DNA of 36,461 nucleotides, taken from the NCBI GenBank assembly GCA_905234785.1, contig CAJOIP010000017.1:88494-124954 (forward strand), given 5' to 3'. The DNA comes from an uncultured Eggerthellaceae bacterium. Lineage in GTDB: Bacteria > Actinomycetota > Coriobacteriia > Coriobacteriales > Eggerthellaceae. Positions 8,993 through 16,851 of the stretch are shown here, in pieces. Position 1 is the first letter of the stretch, and each line of letters opens with the position of its first letter. The notes under the pieces were generated by a model. It saw only the letters and a list, made by a program, of their open reading frames with translations, was not told where the DNA came from and ran no database searches. A program made the translations under genes and the position numbers.

Positions 8993-9985
8993 ATGGCTTT
9001 AGTGCTCGACATATCGACCTCTATGGAATTCTGGCGGCAAGTCTACCCCCTCGACAGGGCGCCCGCTCAGCCATCTGCCATCGCGCCCGAGCCGTGCGCT
9101 TGCGCCTACGAGGACATCGAACGTCTGAAACCGGACTGGATGACCGCAGAGTTCCTCGCGCCGCTCGGCGGAGTTGTTCGCGTACTTGCGTTCGAAGGCG
9201 CTCAGCGACGCGACTCCGACAGGCACGTCACGTACATGTGGGGCGGACGGCTTCCGGAACAGTCGTTTTACGAGCTTAAGGACGACGTGTTCGTTGCTTC
9301 GCCCGAATTTGCGTTTCTTGCTGCTTCAACGCTGCTGACCAAGACGCAGCTCATCGCGTTCGGGTGCGAGCTCTGCGGCTATTACAGCTTCGACAGGAAC
9401 GAGAAGCGAGGATTCCGCACGCGGAAAGCGCCGCTGCTCACCCTCGAGCGATTGCGCGATTACCTTGCCCACGCCGAGGGGTGCAGGGGTTACAAGAAAG
9501 CGCTCTCTGCTCTTCCGCATGTTGTCGAGCATTCGGCATCGCCCATGGAGACCTTCGACGTAATGGCCCTGTGCCTTCCATATAGGCTCGGCGGCTATGG
9601 TCTCGATGCCCCGCTGATGAACCACAAGATTTCTTTGACGCCGCGTGCTGCGCGTATCGCGAAGCGGCAGTCGTGTTTTCCCGATATGTGCTATCTGCCG
9701 ATTCAGCTCGATATCGAGCATCACGGGCGGCTCGACCATTCCGACCCCGAGGACCAGGCGTCTGACCGCGCTAGGGTAAACGCGCTCAAGGAAATGAGCT
9801 TCGAGGTCATCGAGCTCACATCGAACCAAGTGAACGACTTGCTGTCGTTTGAATACATCGTTCAGCGAATCGCACGGCTGCTTGGAAAGCGCTTGAATAC
9901 GGGATGCCTTGGCGCGACCCCGGCTCGTCTGGCTTTCAGGAGCGAAGTGTTTGCTTGGAATCAGTCAAGCGGGAAGCTTCGCTAA
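8993..9985 (+). CDS. Uncharacterised protein with a DUF559/Vsr-like C-terminal region
   Basis: A 330-residue soluble protein that I do not recognise by name. The N-terminal two thirds have a CxxC pair (C125-x2-C128) and no clear domain. Residues 236-280 resemble the C-terminal PD-(D/E)XK-like domain of DUF559/Vsr-related proteins: Asp240-Ile-Glu242, a following HHG, His249, Asp258-Arg259, then LKEMSFEVIELTSNQV, which matches the usual 'L..LG..V...T...V' pattern. Nuclease activity is therefore possible but unproven. Several proteins of this general type are found alone in Coriobacteriia. Its neighbours nfo and the MGMT-family gene are repair genes, divergently transcribed across a 165-bp gap. 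Confidence 0.75.
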   Translation: MALVLDISTSMEFWRQVYPLDRAPAQPSAIAPEPCACAYEDIERLKPDWMTAEFLAPLGGVVRVLAFEGAQRRDSDRHVTYMWGGRLPEQSFYELKDDVFVASPEFAFLAASTLLTKTQLIAFGCELCGYYSFDRNEKRGFRTRKAPLLTLERLRDYLAHAEGCRGYKKALSALPHVVEHSASPMETFDVMALCLPYRLGGYGLDAPLMNHKISLTPRAARIAKRQSCFPDMCYLPIQLDIEHHGRLDHSDPEDQASDRARVNALKEMSFEVIELTSNQVNDLLSFEYIVQRIARLLGKRLNTGCLGATPARLAFRSEVFAWNQSSGKLR

Positions 9986-10040
9986 CACCCGATTAGTTCG
10001 AGCGTAACTTGCATGCGTTTCAATTTGCCAGCGCACAACC

Positions 10041-10423
10041 GGGTGCAGAGAAGCGAATCTCGTTGCTTCGGGTGCACAACTCGCAGTTTCGGACGCTGCC
10101 GGGTGCAGAACTCGCGATTTCAGGCGTTGCTGGGTGCAAAACCTGCGATTTCGGACGTTGGCGGGTGCAAGAGTTGGAATCTCGTGCGCCCGATGCTTCA
10201 GATTGCGACTTTTGCACCCGGATTGGGGCGTTTGCGGCGTTTCGGGGAAACGTTTTCCCAGGAAGAAGAGCTCGGGTGCAAGAGTCGCAATCTCGAACAT
10301 CGGCTGCTCCAAATTGCGGGTCTTGCACCCGGGCGTGGCGCAGATTGCGGGTTCTGCACCTGGGCGCGTCGCGAATCGCGGACGCAGCATCCAGGCATGG
10401 TGCGAATCGCGGGTTCTGCACCT
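10041..10423. repeat. Repeat cluster B: 31-bp-period units and two 57-bp hairpins
   Basis: Forward units start at 10041, 10070, 10101, 10132 and 10163 (29 bp, then exactly 31 bp apart). A 57-bp palindrome (10163-10219), a 54-bp core with an internal hairpin around CGTTTCGGGGAAACG (10220-10273) and a second 57-bp palindrome (10274-10330) follow. Reversed units end at 10330, 10361, 10392 and 10423, again exactly 31 bp apart. Its right hairpin matches the left hairpin of cluster A at 56 of 57 bases in reverse complement, and its left hairpin matches cluster A's right one at 55 of 57. It lies between convergent genes; 10424-10532 shows nothing else. Confidence 0.9.
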
Positions 10424-10532
10424 GGGACAAGGGCAATCGGCGGCTCCGGAGCGGACAAGCGGACGGTTGGCGCTCGCCACCTGCTACAGCAACACGGTGA
10501 TGCAGGTGGCGGCTAGGGGGTGGCGGTCGGCG

Positions 10533-11303
10533 CTATAGCAGCACGGTGATGCAGATGGCGGCGGCGAGCAGGACGATGGCCAGGGCTATCGCGGCGATGT
10601 CGAAGGCGGCGAAGGGATACTGCTTGTAGCCCGAGTCGCGGGTGCGCAGGTTGAAGCCGCGGACTTCGGCGGCGATGGCGGCACTGTTCGTTTTGCGCAC
10701 CGAGCTGACCAGCAGCGGCACGGTGAGGGGCACCATGAGGCGCACCTTGTTGACGATGCCGCCGACGTCGAACTCGACGCCGCGGGCGGTCTGCGCTTCC
10801 ATGATGCCCTTCATGTCGTTCATGAACACGGGGATGAAATGCACCGTCGACGTGAACGTGAACGCGTACTTGTACGGCACGTGCAGCACCTTTACCACGG
10901 AATTCGACAGATCGGACATCTTGGTGACGTAGAACGTGAGGAACAGCGGAATGGCGGCGGCCTCGAGGCGCACGATGGTCGTGACGGCGGCCAGGATGGA
11001 ACCGGTGCCGATGTAGCCCCACGGCAAGTCGACGAGGCGGTCGCCTGCCGGCGTGGTGAAGATGAGCAGGATGGCCAGGATGAGCGAAAACACGAACACG
11101 GCTTTCATCAGGCCGAACGTCTGCTTCATCATGCCGCAGCTGGCCGCCATGGCAAGGCCCAGCACCAGCATGACGCACAGGAACACGAGGTTGCCCGTGC
11201 AGAAGCAGGTGATGGCGAACACGACGGCGAACAGCAGCTTGGCGACGGGGTTCATGCGGTGCAAAAGCGAGTCGCCGGGAACGTACTCGAGGAAGCCGTT
11301 CAT
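10533..11303 (-). CDS. ecfT: ECF transporter transmembrane coupling protein (T component)
   Basis: A 256-residue integral membrane protein that links the substrate-binding S component to the two ATPases of an energy-coupling-factor importer. Hydrophobic segments lie at about 20-55, 65-85, 100-127 and 225-256. The two cytoplasmic coupling-helix motifs are present as Ala-Arg-Gly (173-175, in AQTARGVEFD) and Val-Arg-Gly (214-216, in AAEVRGFNLR). Its start overlaps the upstream ATPase stop by 4 nt, so the two are translationally coupled. Last gene of the T-box-controlled ECF operon. Confidence 0.9.
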   Translation of the reverse strand: MNGFLEYVPGDSLLHRMNPVAKLLFAVVFAITCFCTGNLVFLCVMLVLGLAMAASCGMMKQTFGLMKAVFVFSLILAILLIFTTPAGDRLVDLPWGYIGTGSILAAVTTIVRLEAAAIPLFLTFYVTKMSDLSNSVVKVLHVPYKYAFTFTSTVHFIPVFMNDMKGIMEAQTARGVEFDVGGIVNKVRLMVPLTVPLLVSSVRKTNSAAIAAEVRGFNLRTRDSGYKQYPFAAFDIAAIALAIVLLAAAICITVLL

Positions 11304-12730
11304 CGGGAGCCTCCTTCTCTCGGCGCGGCTGAGGGGGCGGAATCGGACGAGTCGGCGGTTGAAGCGCCTTCGTCAGGGTGCGCGGTTGAAGCGCCCTTGT
11401 CGGGCTTTGCAGCGGGCGCGTCGATCTCGGGAACGACCAGGTTGCGGCCCGATTCACGAACGTTGCCGGGAACGGCGAAGCCGATGGCGCCGACCGGCTC
11501 GGGCGCCGGGCGGTCGTTGAACAGGTCGAACGGGGCATCGGACCCTGCATGGGAAGAGCCTGCGCCCAGCGCTGAACCCGCAAGTGTCTGATCGGCGGCG
11601 AAGGCGTCGGAGCCGTTCGCTGCGGGAGATTCGGCATTCGCTTCCCTACCCTCGTATTGCGCGTCGAGCAGCTCGTTGAGCTGCACGCCGGCAGGGTCGA
11701 TCGGCGACGTGGGAATGCGCACGAAGCCGGTTGCACGTGCATCGCCTTCGCCGGCCAGGTATTCCACGGCAGACTCTAGGTCCAGGCCAGCCAGCTTTTC
11801 GGAATCGGGGACAAACCCCGCTTCCGCCCCGCCAATGCCGGCGGCGTCTTCGGCGCCGGGGGCGGTTTGCGCGTACGTCGGCGCGGCTTGCGAACGGTCG
11901 GGCTGGCCGACGGCGGCGGCCACGGCGGTTTCCATCTCGTTCAGCGTGTTGGCAGTACCGACAAGCGTGCCGGCCAGTTCGGGGCGCATGATGGAAAGGC
12001 CCAGCGAGATGTCGACGATCTGCGGCGGCACGAGGCTTGCGACCTCGAGCGTGCGGCGGTTGCGCAGGACCTCGAACGTCGGCCCCTGGTCGACCACCTG
12101 GCCGTCGCTCATGACGATGACGCGCTCGGTGAAGTCGGCGACGACCTCCATGTCGTGGCAGACCATGACGACGGTGGTGCCGCGCTCGTGCAGGCGGCGG
12201 ATGATGCCCATGACCTTCACGCACTCGCGAAAGTCGAGGCCGGTCGTGGGCTCGTCGAGCACGACGACCGGCGTCTCCAGCACCACGATGGAGGCGAGCG
12301 CCAGCAGCTGGCGCGTGCCGCGGTTCAGCAGGAAGGGGTCGTCGTCGGGGTTGAAGCCGAATTCCTCGATGACGCGGTCGACGCGGCGGGCGGCTTCGTC
12401 CATATTCATGTGCAGTGCGCGGAAGCCGAACAACAGCTCGTCGCGTACGGTGTTCGAGCAAATCTGGCTGTCGGGGTTTTGGAACAGGAAGCCCACGCGG
12501 CGCGCGAGCTCGCTCGTCTTCAGCTGCGTGGTGGGCACGCCGTCGATGAGCACTTCGCCCTGCTCGGGTTTCAGCAGGCCGTTCACCAGGCGCATCGTCG
12601 TGGACTTGCCGGCTCCGTTCGTGCCGACGAACGCCACGAACTCGCCGTCGTTCACGGTGAAGCTCACGCCCTTCAGGATGGGCGTGTTGGCGTCGTAGGA
12701 TGCGTGCACATTGCGGAATTCGATGGTCAT
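11300..12730 (-). CDS. ECF transporter ATPase with degenerate signature and a long C-terminal extension
   Basis: The second ATPase of the ECF module. Residues 1-245 are an ABC domain: Walker A GTNGAGKS (36-43), Q-loop FQNPDSQ (83-89), Walker B VVVLDEP (155-161) and H-loop His192. The signature, normally LSGGQ, reads LNRGTRQ (135-141), a degenerate form. Residues ~250-476 are an unusual extension of low complexity, rich in Ala, Gly, Pro, Asp and Glu, with no recognised domain; ECF ATPases normally stop near 280 residues. Its start overlaps the preceding ATPase gene by 4 nt. Coding signal continues unbroken through the extension, so a frameshift is not needed to explain it. Confidence 0.88.
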   Translation of the reverse strand: MTIEFRNVHASYDANTPILKGVSFTVNDGEFVAFVGTNGAGKSTTMRLVNGLLKPEQGEVLIDGVPTTQLKTSELARRVGFLFQNPDSQICSNTVRDELLFGFRALHMNMDEAARRVDRVIEEFGFNPDDDPFLLNRGTRQLLALASIVVLETPVVVLDEPTTGLDFRECVKVMGIIRRLHERGTTVVMVCHDMEVVADFTERVIVMSDGQVVDQGPTFEVLRNRRTLEVASLVPPQIVDISLGLSIMRPELAGTLVGTANTLNEMETAVAAAVGQPDRSQAAPTYAQTAPGAEDAAGIGGAEAGFVPDSEKLAGLDLESAVEYLAGEGDARATGFVRIPTSPIDPAGVQLNELLDAQYEGREANAESPAANGSDAFAADQTLAGSALGAGSSHAGSDAPFDLFNDRPAPEPVGAIGFAVPGNVRESGRNLVVPEIDAPAAKPDKGASTAHPDEGASTADSSDSAPSAAPREGGSR

Positions 12731-13566
12731 GCGATCACCTCCGCCAGCGCGACGCAGGCTTCTTCGACGTTACGGCACACGGAACCGGCGTACAGGCCGT
12801 CGGCGGCCAGGCGGTTCATGAGCGTGGTGGAACGCGGGCAGTTCACGCCGATTTCCAACAGCTCGTCGGAATGCGCCAGCACGTTGGCGGGCGAGTCGGC
12901 GAAGCGGATGCGGCCGTCGTCGACGATGACGAGCATGTCGGCGAACTGCGACAGCAGCGCGATTTTCTGCTCGACCACCACGACGGTCGTGCCGTGCTCG
13001 CGCGCGTAGCGTTCCAGCAGCTGGAACACTTGCAGCGAGCTGGCCGGGTCGAGCTCGGCCGTGGGCTCGTCGAGCATGAGCACCTTCGGCTTCAGCGCGA
13101 GGATCGACGCGATGGCCACCTTCTGCTTCTGGCCGCCCGACAGGCTGGCGATGACGCGGTCGCGCAGGTCGGCGATGCCCATGTCGGTCAGCGCCTCGTC
13201 GACGCGCGCGTCGATTTCCGCATGCGGAACGCCGAAGTTCTCGAGGCCGTACAGCATCTCGTCCTCCACGATGGACGTGACGATTTGCGAGTCGATGTCC
13301 TGGCACACGCTGCCGACGACCTGCGAGATGTCGGTGAGGCTGGCCTCGCACGTGTCGAGGCCCTCCACGACGACCGAGCCGTAGAAATCGCCCGGGTAGC
13401 AATGCGGGATGATACCGTTCATCGCGTACGTCAGCGTGGACTTGCCGCTGCCGGCCGCGCCCGTAATGCCCACGAAGGCGCCGTCCGGAATGCGCAGGTT
13501 GATGTCCTGCACCACCGGATCGGCGCTTTCGCGGTAGGTGAACGAGAAGTTTCTAATTTCGATCAT
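12727..13566 (-). CDS. ECF transporter ATPase with canonical signature
   Basis: A 279-residue ABC ATPase that pairs with the neighbouring one to power the ECF importer. Walker A is GAAGSGKS (36-43), the signature is a full LSGGQ (142-146), Walker B is LMLDEP (163-168), and the D-loop follows. The switch position usually held by histidine is Gln200 (VVEQK). In a heterodimer this canonical signature would act with the other subunit's Walker A. The frame is open to 13653, but ATG13566 gives the family N-terminus MIEIRNFSFTY; AAAGAG precedes it. It starts 90 nt after the S-component stop. Confidence 0.9.
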   Translation of the reverse strand: MIEIRNFSFTYRESADPVVQDINLRIPDGAFVGITGAAGSGKSTLTYAMNGIIPHCYPGDFYGSVVVEGLDTCEASLTDISQVVGSVCQDIDSQIVTSIVEDEMLYGLENFGVPHAEIDARVDEALTDMGIADLRDRVIASLSGGQKQKVAIASILALKPKVLMLDEPTAELDPASSLQVFQLLERYAREHGTTVVVVEQKIALLSQFADMLVIVDDGRIRFADSPANVLAHSDELLEIGVNCPRSTTLMNRLAADGLYAGSVCRNVEEACVALAEVIA

Positions 13567-13656
13567 TGGAGCTCTTTCTGCGATGAGGCGGCGGGGCGAT
13601 GCTCGGCAGCTGCGGAGCCCGCTTCGCGAGCGTCGCCCCAGTCCTTTCGCCATCTG

Positions 13657-14226
13657 TTACTTCTTCAGAACCTTGCGCAGCAGCGGGGTGAGGATCTGCA
13701 CGAGGATGGCGTTGAAAGTGGCAGTGCCGAACACCATGACGGCGTAGGTGACGAAGATGACGGGCAGCGCCAGGCCGTTCATGAGGCCCACGATGATGGC
13801 GAACGTGTAACCCGACACGACCGTGGAGAGGAACGTGTTGACGAACGGGTTGATGTCGGCCTTGCCGGCAATCTTCATGGGCACGTAGGTGAGCAGGCCG
13901 CATGCCAGCGCGCCGAGCAGCTCGGAGGGAATGTTCACGAGCGGCGTGGCGTTCAGCATGGGAATCTGGCACATGATGCCGGCAATGAGGCCGATGATGA
14001 TGGCTTGCGGCAGCTTCGGGCGCGTCAGGATGATGGCCAGGCAGTACATGGCGATGACGAAGTTGGGCTTCATGCCTGCGAACGACAGGAAGCTGGCGAC
14101 CGTGAGCTTCAGCACGGCGCCGGCTGCCAGCAGCACGGCGACGAGGATGAGGTCCTGCGTGGTCAGGCCCTGCTTGGCCTGGTCGTCGGTTACGACGGTG
14201 CGCTTCTGGGCGGTGGTCTCGGACAT
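13657..14226 (-). CDS. trpP: ECF S component, TrpP-like tryptophan-specific subunit
   Basis: A 189-residue membrane protein with about five or six hydrophobic helices, the substrate-binding subunit of the ECF importer. The segment FAGMKPNFVIAMYCLAIILT (about 47-66) closely resembles the GMKPD/N signature of the TrpP family of tryptophan transporters. This agrees with the T-box leader directly upstream, whose specifier reads UGG (Trp). S component, two ATPases and T component lie in one minus-strand run, so this is a dedicated rather than shared ECF module. ATG14226 has AAAGGAA upstream; an in-frame extension to 14313 would run into the T-box terminator. Confidence 0.85.
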   Translation of the reverse strand: MSETTAQKRTVVTDDQAKQGLTTQDLILVAVLLAAGAVLKLTVASFLSFAGMKPNFVIAMYCLAIILTRPKLPQAIIIGLIAGIMCQIPMLNATPLVNIPSELLGALACGLLTYVPMKIAGKADINPFVNTFLSTVVSGYTFAIIVGLMNGLALPVIFVTYAVMVFGTATFNAILVQILTPLLRKVLKK

Positions 14227-14311
14227 TTCGGTTCCTTTCGGTTGTGGCCGCTGCCCTCTGCAGCCGGCCGGCTTGTGTTCTCGAATGACCCGAAGTCGTC
14301 GTGCACAAATC

Positions 14312-14359
14312 AAAAAAGCCTGTCCTTCGCAACCCCTTGCGGGGTTTCAAAGGACAGGC
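14312..14359 (-). terminator. T-box-controlled terminator
   Basis: GCCTGTCCTT (14359-14350) pairs with AAGGACAGGC (14327-14318) in the transcript, with an inner ACCCC/GGGGT stem, followed by six U (14317-14312). It lies just downstream of the T-box core, as expected for the terminator form. Confidence 0.9.
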
Positions 14360-14610
14360 CTTTCAACCTGCGGTGCCACCTTTGCTTGGTCCCAAATAGG
14401 ACCCACTCGTGAACGTGCAGTCACACGCTCTGCCTCTGACGCGGGCTCACGGTCCAGATACTCGGCCTTCCCTTGCGGTGGGGCCTTTCCCCTTTCCCTC
14501 GGCGATCCATTTACCACCTGGCGTTCTACGGTACTCTCAGCAACGACCGCTCTCTGTGAGTGCCCGGATGGCTTGACTTTCGCCTCAACGGTTTCGAGCT
14601 ATTCGATTGG
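14312..14610 (-). promoter_or_regulatory. T-box leader, tryptophan specifier
   Basis: Minus-strand leader of the ECF operon. The T-box core AGGTGGCACCGC is at 14370-14381. Stem I is closed by GGCGA (14584-14580) and TCGCC (14515-14511), with AGAGAG on the 5' side of the upper stem. The specifier position, just before the invariant A and the closing helix, reads UGG (complement of 14517-14519), the tryptophan codon. The expected logic is that uncharged tRNA-Trp pairs with UGG and the T-box bulge, favouring the antiterminator and turning on import. Confidence 0.88.
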
Positions 14611-14615
14611 TGGGC

Positions 14616-14645
14616 ACTTTAGCGCATTGGAGCAAAACGTGTCAA
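14616..14645 (-). promoter_or_regulatory. Promoter of the T-box/ECF operon
   Basis: Perfect -35 TTGACA (14645-14640), 18-bp spacer, -10 TAAAGT (14621-14616) on the minus strand, placing the transcript start just before stem I. Confidence 0.75.
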
Positions 14646-14687
14646 GAGCTTTTTCCTGACTTTTTTCACCAACGGAAAAATTCGGAC

Positions 14688-16307
14688 TTATGCGCCCAAT
14701 AATTCGCGGGCGTGAGCGAGGGAGGTTTCGGTGATGGTGCCGGAAAGCATGCGGGCGATTTCGCGCTCGCGGGCGTCGGCGGTCACGGGCGCGAGCTCGG
14801 TTTCGGCGGACTCGCGACGCACGACGTAATGCTTGTCGGCGCGGACGGCCACTTGGGGAAGGTGAGTTACCACGATGACCTGGTGCGTTTGTGCGAGCTC
14901 GGCGATGACGTCGGCCAAGGCCACCGCCGTGGCGCCGCCCACGCCGGCGTCGACTTCGTCGAACACGAGCGTATCGACCGCGTCGCGCGCGCCGAGCACC
15001 ACCTTGCACGCCAACATGACGCGGCTGACCTCGCCGCCCGAGGCGATGCGCGCGAGCGGGCGCGGCTGCATGCCCTCGGCGGGGCGGTAGAAGAACTCGA
15101 ACGATGACGGGCCGGCTTCGGTCCAGTCTTTGCGGTCGAGGCGATGGCGCGAGCACACGAGCTGGGCGCTGCCCATCTCAAGGCGCGCCATGACGGCCGT
15201 AACTTCGGCTGCGAACTGCGGCGCCGCATGGTCGCGAGCGGCATCGAGCGCATCGGCGGCGATGGCCAGCGCGCTCTCGGCTTCTTGCGCCTGCTTCGTG
15301 GCGGCCCGCATGCGGCCGGACGCGTCGTCGACGAGTGACACGATGTCAGCCGCCTCTTCCCGCCGCGCGAAGACGTCTTCCATGCGGGGGCCGTATGTGC
15401 GCAGCAGGCCCTGCATCTGCGAGAAGCGCTCTTGCTGCTGCGCCAGCGTTTCGGGGTCGAACTCGATGCCGTCGCGGTACGCGCGGGCGCTCGACGACAC
15501 GTCTTCCAGCGCGTAGCCCGTTTCCCGCAGCGTCTGCGCCATGTCGGAAAGCGCCGGGTCGACGCGACCGCCCGCCTCGAGCGCGGCAACGGCGGCGTTC
15601 AGGGCGTCGATTGCGCCAGCCTCCCCGGTCAGCGCCTCGTGCGCCGTGGAAGCGGCGACGGCCAGCGCCTCGGCGTGCTCGGCCAGTTCCAAATCGTGCT
15701 GCAGCTGCTCGTATTCGCCCTCTCCAGGCGCTACCTCGTCGATGCGGCGCAAGATGTAGCGCGCGTCTTCCAGCCGCTCGTGCGATTGCTCGCTGGCAGC
15801 TTGCACGCGCGCGAGCTCTTCGGCTGCAGCTTGCGCGGCGGAGAACGCCTGCCGATACGCCGCAAGCGGCGCTTCTATCTGCCCGCTTGCCCACGAGTCG
15901 AGGATCGAAAGATGAGTCGTCGGACGCATGAGCTGCTGATGCTCGAACTGGCCGCATAAATCGACGCTCGGGCCGATTATCTCCGCCAATTCGCCGACGC
16001 TTGCCATGGCGCCGTTCACGCTGGCCTTCGAACGGCCATCCGCGTTGACGCGTCGCGTCACCACCAGCTCGGAATAATCATTTTCCTCGGAGGAAATTGA
16101 TTCGAAGCGGCCGGAAACGACGAGCGCCTCTTCCCCGTCGCGGACCATGCCGGCATTCGCGCGGGCGCCCATGAGCAGCTTGCACGCCTCGATGAGCGCC
16201 GTCTTGCCCGCGCCGGTTTCGCCCGTCAGCACAGTCAGGCCGCGCGACGGCTCGAGCGAAGCCTCGCGGATAAGCGCCAAATTCTGCACCTGAATCTCGT
16301 CAATCAT
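14688..16307 (-). CDS. recN: DNA repair protein RecN
   Basis: A 539-residue SMC-like ATPase for double-strand-break repair. The N-terminal head has Walker A GETGAGKT (29-36) and the RecN motif CGQFEHQQLM. Two long coiled-coil arms (about 150-400) are followed by the C-terminal head with signature IASGGEVSR, Walker B DTLVFDEVDAGVGG and the switch VTHLPQVA. Length is normal for the family. ATG16307 lacks a ribosome site but has TATGAT ending 6 nt before it, consistent with a leaderless message. It is divergent from dtd. The T-box operon promoter lies 42 nt past its stop. Confidence 0.96.
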   Translation of the reverse strand: MIDEIQVQNLALIREASLEPSRGLTVLTGETGAGKTALIEACKLLMGARANAGMVRDGEEALVVSGRFESISSEENDYSELVVTRRVNADGRSKASVNGAMASVGELAEIIGPSVDLCGQFEHQQLMRPTTHLSILDSWASGQIEAPLAAYRQAFSAAQAAAEELARVQAASEQSHERLEDARYILRRIDEVAPGEGEYEQLQHDLELAEHAEALAVAASTAHEALTGEAGAIDALNAAVAALEAGGRVDPALSDMAQTLRETGYALEDVSSSARAYRDGIEFDPETLAQQQERFSQMQGLLRTYGPRMEDVFARREEAADIVSLVDDASGRMRAATKQAQEAESALAIAADALDAARDHAAPQFAAEVTAVMARLEMGSAQLVCSRHRLDRKDWTEAGPSSFEFFYRPAEGMQPRPLARIASGGEVSRVMLACKVVLGARDAVDTLVFDEVDAGVGGATAVALADVIAELAQTHQVIVVTHLPQVAVRADKHYVVRRESAETELAPVTADAREREIARMLSGTITETSLAHARELLGA

Positions 16308-16313
16308 GCGAGA

Positions 16314-16319
16314 ATCATA
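16314..16319 (-). promoter_or_regulatory. -10 box 6 nt before the recN ATG
   Basis: TATGAT on the minus strand followed by 6 nt and ATG16307. No Shine-Dalgarno and no clear -35. Confidence 0.45.
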
Positions 16320-16368
16320 GCATGATGAATCAACGACCTCGGAGGAAACTGATTATCGAGGAGGCAAT

Positions 16369-16830
16369 ATGCGAGCAGTCGTGCAACGGGTGAGCGAAGC
16401 GAGCGTGTCGATCGAAGGCGAAACGGTAGGGTCGTGCGGGCGCGGCTACCTTGTTTTGCTAGGCGTGGGCGAAGGCGACGGCGAAGCGGAAGTCGAGCGG
16501 CTGTGGACCAAGATCTTCAAGATGCGCATCTTTCCCGATGGCGAGCACCATACGGGCGCATCGCTTGCCGATGTGAACGGCGAGGTGCTCGTCGTGTCGC
16601 AGTTCACGCTGTACGCCGACTGCCGCAAGGGCAACCGCCCCTCGTTCACGGGCACTGGCGAGCCGGGCGAATCGAAGCGCCTGTACGAGCTGTTCGTGGA
16701 ACGAGCCCGTCGCGACGTGGCGCACGTTGCCTGCGGCGAATTCGGCGCCGACATGCAGGTGAGCCTCGTGAACGACGGCCCCTTCACCATTTGCCTCGAC
16801 ACCGACGAACTGTCCAAGCCCCGACGCTAG
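16369..16830 (+). CDS. dtd: D-aminoacyl-tRNA deacylase
   Basis: A 153-residue cytoplasmic enzyme that hydrolyses D-amino acids mischarged onto tRNA. It starts with the family pattern MRAVVQRVSEASV, has the catalytic SQFTLYAD segment (about 82-89) and NRPSF, and ends with the active-site loop NDGPFT, the Gly-cis-Pro motif that selects D-substrates. Length is normal. GAGGAGG lies 4 nt upstream of ATG16369. Divergent from recN across a 61-bp gap; apparently monocistronic. Confidence 0.96.
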   Translation: MRAVVQRVSEASVSIEGETVGSCGRGYLVLLGVGEGDGEAEVERLWTKIFKMRIFPDGEHHTGASLADVNGEVLVVSQFTLYADCRKGNRPSFTGTGEPGESKRLYELFVERARRDVAHVACGEFGADMQVSLVNDGPFTICLDTDELSKPRR

Positions 16831-16851
16831 GAAGGCGTGCATCGGTTACCG

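Noticed and set aside
7165..10450. Transposon bounded by clusters A and B
   Set aside because: No transposase or integrase lies between them, the enclosed genes are ordinary repair genes, and no target duplication was seen. Only the inverted-repeat relation is kept as a finding.
10440..10475. Third copy of the 123-bp element (GAGCGGACAAGCGGACGG near 10449)
   Set aside because: Only the GCGGACA string matches; there are no palindromic arms, left GTA flank or 123-bp spacing.
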